Part shown: positions 40,245 through 41,985 of the stretch, piece by piece
How positions within the stretch are numbered: position 1 is the first letter of the stretch
Layout: each line of letters begins with the position of its first letter
Assembly (NCBI RefSeq): GCF_000331535.1
Contig: NZ_AMZN01000022.1
Span: 1 to 41,985 of the forward strand
Length of the DNA: 41,985 bases
Origin: Fulvivirga imtechensis AK7
GTDB lineage: Bacteria > Bacteroidota > Bacteroidia > Cytophagales > Cyclobacteriaceae
Direction: 5' to 3'
Program-made: the position numbers and the translations under genes
Notes under the pieces: generated by a model
What the model was told of the DNA's origin: nothing
Seen by the model: the letters and a program-made list of their open reading frames with translations, nothing else
Database searches by the model: none

Positions 40245-40823
40245 TTACTTTACAAGTTCCCCGTCCTTGTACTCGTATTCGATGCTAACATTGCCTTCCT
40301 GGTCGTACCATTTCGCCAGTCCATGTCGCTTGCCGTTAACATATGGGCTCTCTTCCAGTAGCTTGCCATCAGGATAGTATATCTTCACCACCCCTTCCAA
40401 TTTTCCATTTATATATTCCCTTTTTTCTTTGGTTCTTGCCCGGTTGTACTCAATGTAGCTACCGTGTAGCTCTCCGTTGTGATAGTAAGCCTTTTTTTGT
40501 ATTTGGCCTGTATTTTCCAGTTCCACAAAAACCCCCTGCTGTATGCCATTTACATAACTCGTTACCGACTTCACAACCCCGTTGGGAAAATACTCTGTCC
40601 AGTTGCCGCTTTTCTTGCCCTCAAGATAGTCACCTTCAAACTGTATGTTCCCGTCAGGATAATTAATAGATACTTTTACCAGATCAGAATTATCTTCATA
40701 AGGTTCTTTTGTGGCCCCTGCGGGAAGCTCAGACAGCCCCTCAATGGTTGCTTCGCTAAATTTCTCCTGCTGATTACAGGCAATTATACTTATGGAAAAT
40801 AAAATTGCTAGTATCTTTTTCAT
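40245..40823 (-). CDS. YwqK/MORN-variant repeat lipoprotein
   Basis: A 192-residue lipoprotein from ATG 40823; the upstream ORF extension is not credible. Signal MKKILAILFSISIIAC with Cys16 in a lipobox (IIAC). Residues 50-190 are about six YwqK/MORN-variant repeats of the form YxxGxxxGxWxEY (SGNWTEYFPNGVVKSV, QGVFVELENTGQIQKKAYY, HGSYIEYNRARTKEK, EGVVKIYYPDGKLLEES, HGLAKWYDQEGNVSIEY). Despite the 'antitoxin' family label, a surface lipoprotein is unlikely to be an antitoxin. The role is unknown. Confidence 0.87.
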   Translation of the reverse strand: MKKILAILFSISIIACNQQEKFSEATIEGLSELPAGATKEPYEDNSDLVKVSINYPDGNIQFEGDYLEGKKSGNWTEYFPNGVVKSVTSYVNGIQQGVFVELENTGQIQKKAYYHNGELHGSYIEYNRARTKEKREYINGKLEGVVKIYYPDGKLLEESPYVNGKRHGLAKWYDQEGNVSIEYEYKDGELVK

Positions 40824-41004
40824 AGTCACGTGTTTTAAGGAATAATTTGCAAAAAATGATCTCAATATTAAATAATACAATGATAATGGAAAAAACGAAC
40901 AGCTATTTTTTTATTGAAATAATGGCTGATAGTACTAATTTACACCTACTAACGGTGCGATGAATAATATGAGAGTTACCATTCACACACTGTGTTGAAG
41001 AATT

Positions 41005-41811
41005 ATGAAAGATACCATTTATCAACGTATTGACCCTGCCCCGGGATTGACAGAATTCATCGATTGCTACTGGATCATTGAAAATCTGCAGCAGGAGGAG
41101 GTCAGGGAGCAAAAGATCATACCGGATGGCTATACCGAACTGATATTTCATTATAGCGATGCCTATGAGATCAAGCTGGAAAGCGACTGGCAGACCCAGC
41201 CCTACAGCCTGGTGGCAGGACAGATCAGAAAGCACTTCTTTCTTAGAAATACGAGACATGTCGGAATGGTGGGCGTCAAACTTAAGCCAACAGCGCTTGC
41301 TGAATTGTTCGGTCTAAAGATGAATCAGTTGGCAGACAAAGTAGTGGATGCGCAAAAGCTTATACCTGGGGTGGATAAGTTAGCACTAAGGCTCAGAAGC
41401 GCTACTGACAACCAGAAGCGAATTGTGATGGTGGAGGACTACTTTAAAGAGGTGCATTCTCGTGGTGCAATTCAGAACAAGGTAAGGATGGCTATTGAGA
41501 TGATGCGAAAGGGTAGCCGCCAAATAAAGGAAATTACAGAAGCTATTGGTTTGAGTGAAAGGCAGTTGGAGAGGCTGTTTAGCCATTATGTTGGGCTATC
41601 CCCTAAGTTTTATGCTCGCATACTACAATTCAATACCATCTTTGAACTGATGCAAAAAGGAGATCCTTCGTGGAGTGATATCGTTTTCGAATCGGGTTAT
41701 TTTGATCAGTCTCATTTTATCAAAAGCTTTAGGCAGTTTACGGGTGAAGACCCTTCGAAATACATTTTTGACCAACCTGATATGGCCAATTTTTTTCTGA
41801 GGAGATGTTAA
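41005..41811 (+). CDS. AraC-family transcriptional regulator
   Basis: A 268-residue regulator. The N-terminal half (about 1-150) resembles the DUF6597-type ligand domain often found in Bacteroidota AraC proteins (GLTEFIDCYWIIENL, IIPDGYTELIFHYSD). The C-terminal part (about 160-258) has two helix-turn-helix units: ITEAIGLSERQLERLFSHYV and WSDIVFESGYFDQSHFIKSF, ending in GEDPSKY. It has no close neighbour on its strand, and no ligand or target is evident. Confidence 0.9.
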   Translation: MKDTIYQRIDPAPGLTEFIDCYWIIENLQQEEVREQKIIPDGYTELIFHYSDAYEIKLESDWQTQPYSLVAGQIRKHFFLRNTRHVGMVGVKLKPTALAELFGLKMNQLADKVVDAQKLIPGVDKLALRLRSATDNQKRIVMVEDYFKEVHSRGAIQNKVRMAIEMMRKGSRQIKEITEAIGLSERQLERLFSHYVGLSPKFYARILQFNTIFELMQKGDPSWSDIVFESGYFDQSHFIKSFRQFTGEDPSKYIFDQPDMANFFLRRC

Positions 41812-41887
41812 TTTAACGTGAGTTCGATATAGTAGAACCGATTAAATTGTATTCGTACCCAAAAATAACCTAAAAACCTCTTTTAAG

Positions 41888-41985
41888 GTCATTCTGCCTG
41901 TCCCGAACTTGCCTTCGGGGAGGCACGAAGAATCTTACTAAGTTCAAGGATACTACCAACAACTTAGGAAGATCCTTCTCCCGAA
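41888..41985. repeat. Dispersed inverted-repeat element cut by the window end
   Basis: GTCATTCTGCCTGTCCCG at the left matches the right half of the 20136-20238 element read on its minus strand. CTAAGTT (41938-41944) pairs with AACTTAG (41961-41967), and TTCGGG near 41914 with CCCGAA at 41980-41985. The pairing arm continues beyond the window. 41812-41887 holds nothing recognisable. Confidence 0.72.

Noticed and set aside
1-41985. tRNA, rRNA or riboswitch genes
   Set aside because: No cloverleaf with a T-loop GTTCGAAT-type motif, no rRNA-like conserved segment and no recognisable riboswitch core were found in the intergenic regions.

Overview
The window looks like a chromosomal segment of a Bacteroidota bacterium, probably of the Cytophagales or a related gliding marine/soil lineage; that placement is an inference from gene families. 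Supporting signs are TAnnTTTG-type -7 promoter boxes, the near absence of Shine-Dalgarno sites, YwqK/MORN-type lipoproteins, an eight-helix FtsX-like permease beside a sigma-54 regulator, a reg_prop/Y_Y_Y sensor, and a type III PKS-methyltransferase-UbiA cluster. No rRNA, tRNA, CRISPR array, transposase or phage gene was seen.

Layout. 1-3509: a folded intergenic element, then on the minus strand a GT4 glycosyltransferase, endonuclease III, and an ECF sigma factor overlapping a small possible regulator. 3567-6383: uvrA. 6570-8128: an accessory patch with two small minus-strand genes and an HExxH metalloprotein gene interrupted by a stop codon inside a 66-bp repeat-flanked insertion. 8386-17088: an M23 lipoprotein, gdhA with a strong terminator, then a coupled set (kinase-less propeller sensor, lipoprotein, class V aminotransferase, PagL-like deacylase). 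17098-22854: a sigma-54 two-component system divergent from an FtsX-like permease. The permease promoter region shows paired inverted-repeat activator sites, an IHF-consensus palindrome and a -24/-12 box. 23154-33777: a YwqK protein and a dense phosphorelay locus. The latter has an ethylene-receptor-like kinase, an Rcp1-like regulator, two receiver-kinase hybrids, a CheY-like and a LuxR-type regulator, an outer-membrane-like protein and a sensorless kinase. 33817-37144: a lipoprotein and a type III PKS/methyltransferase/UbiA cluster. 37145-37744: dispersed repeats. 37745-41811: a YodC-like protein, an HtrA protease, Hsp20 with a second sigma-54-type promoter, a YwqK lipoprotein and an AraC-family regulator.

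The most interesting signals are four. (1) The complete UAS-IHF-sigma-54 architecture at 20280-20399. (2) The conserved copper/ethylene-site residues in the 24190-26781 kinase, which heads a translationally coupled signalling operon. (3) A dispersed intergenic repeat with a CTCCTCCCGGGAGGAG core, flanked by many unrelated tracts that all have 7-bp periodicity. (4) The HExxH gene whose single lesion would be removed exactly by recombination between two 30-bp direct repeats.

All calls come from reading the sequence and from family knowledge; no database search was run.
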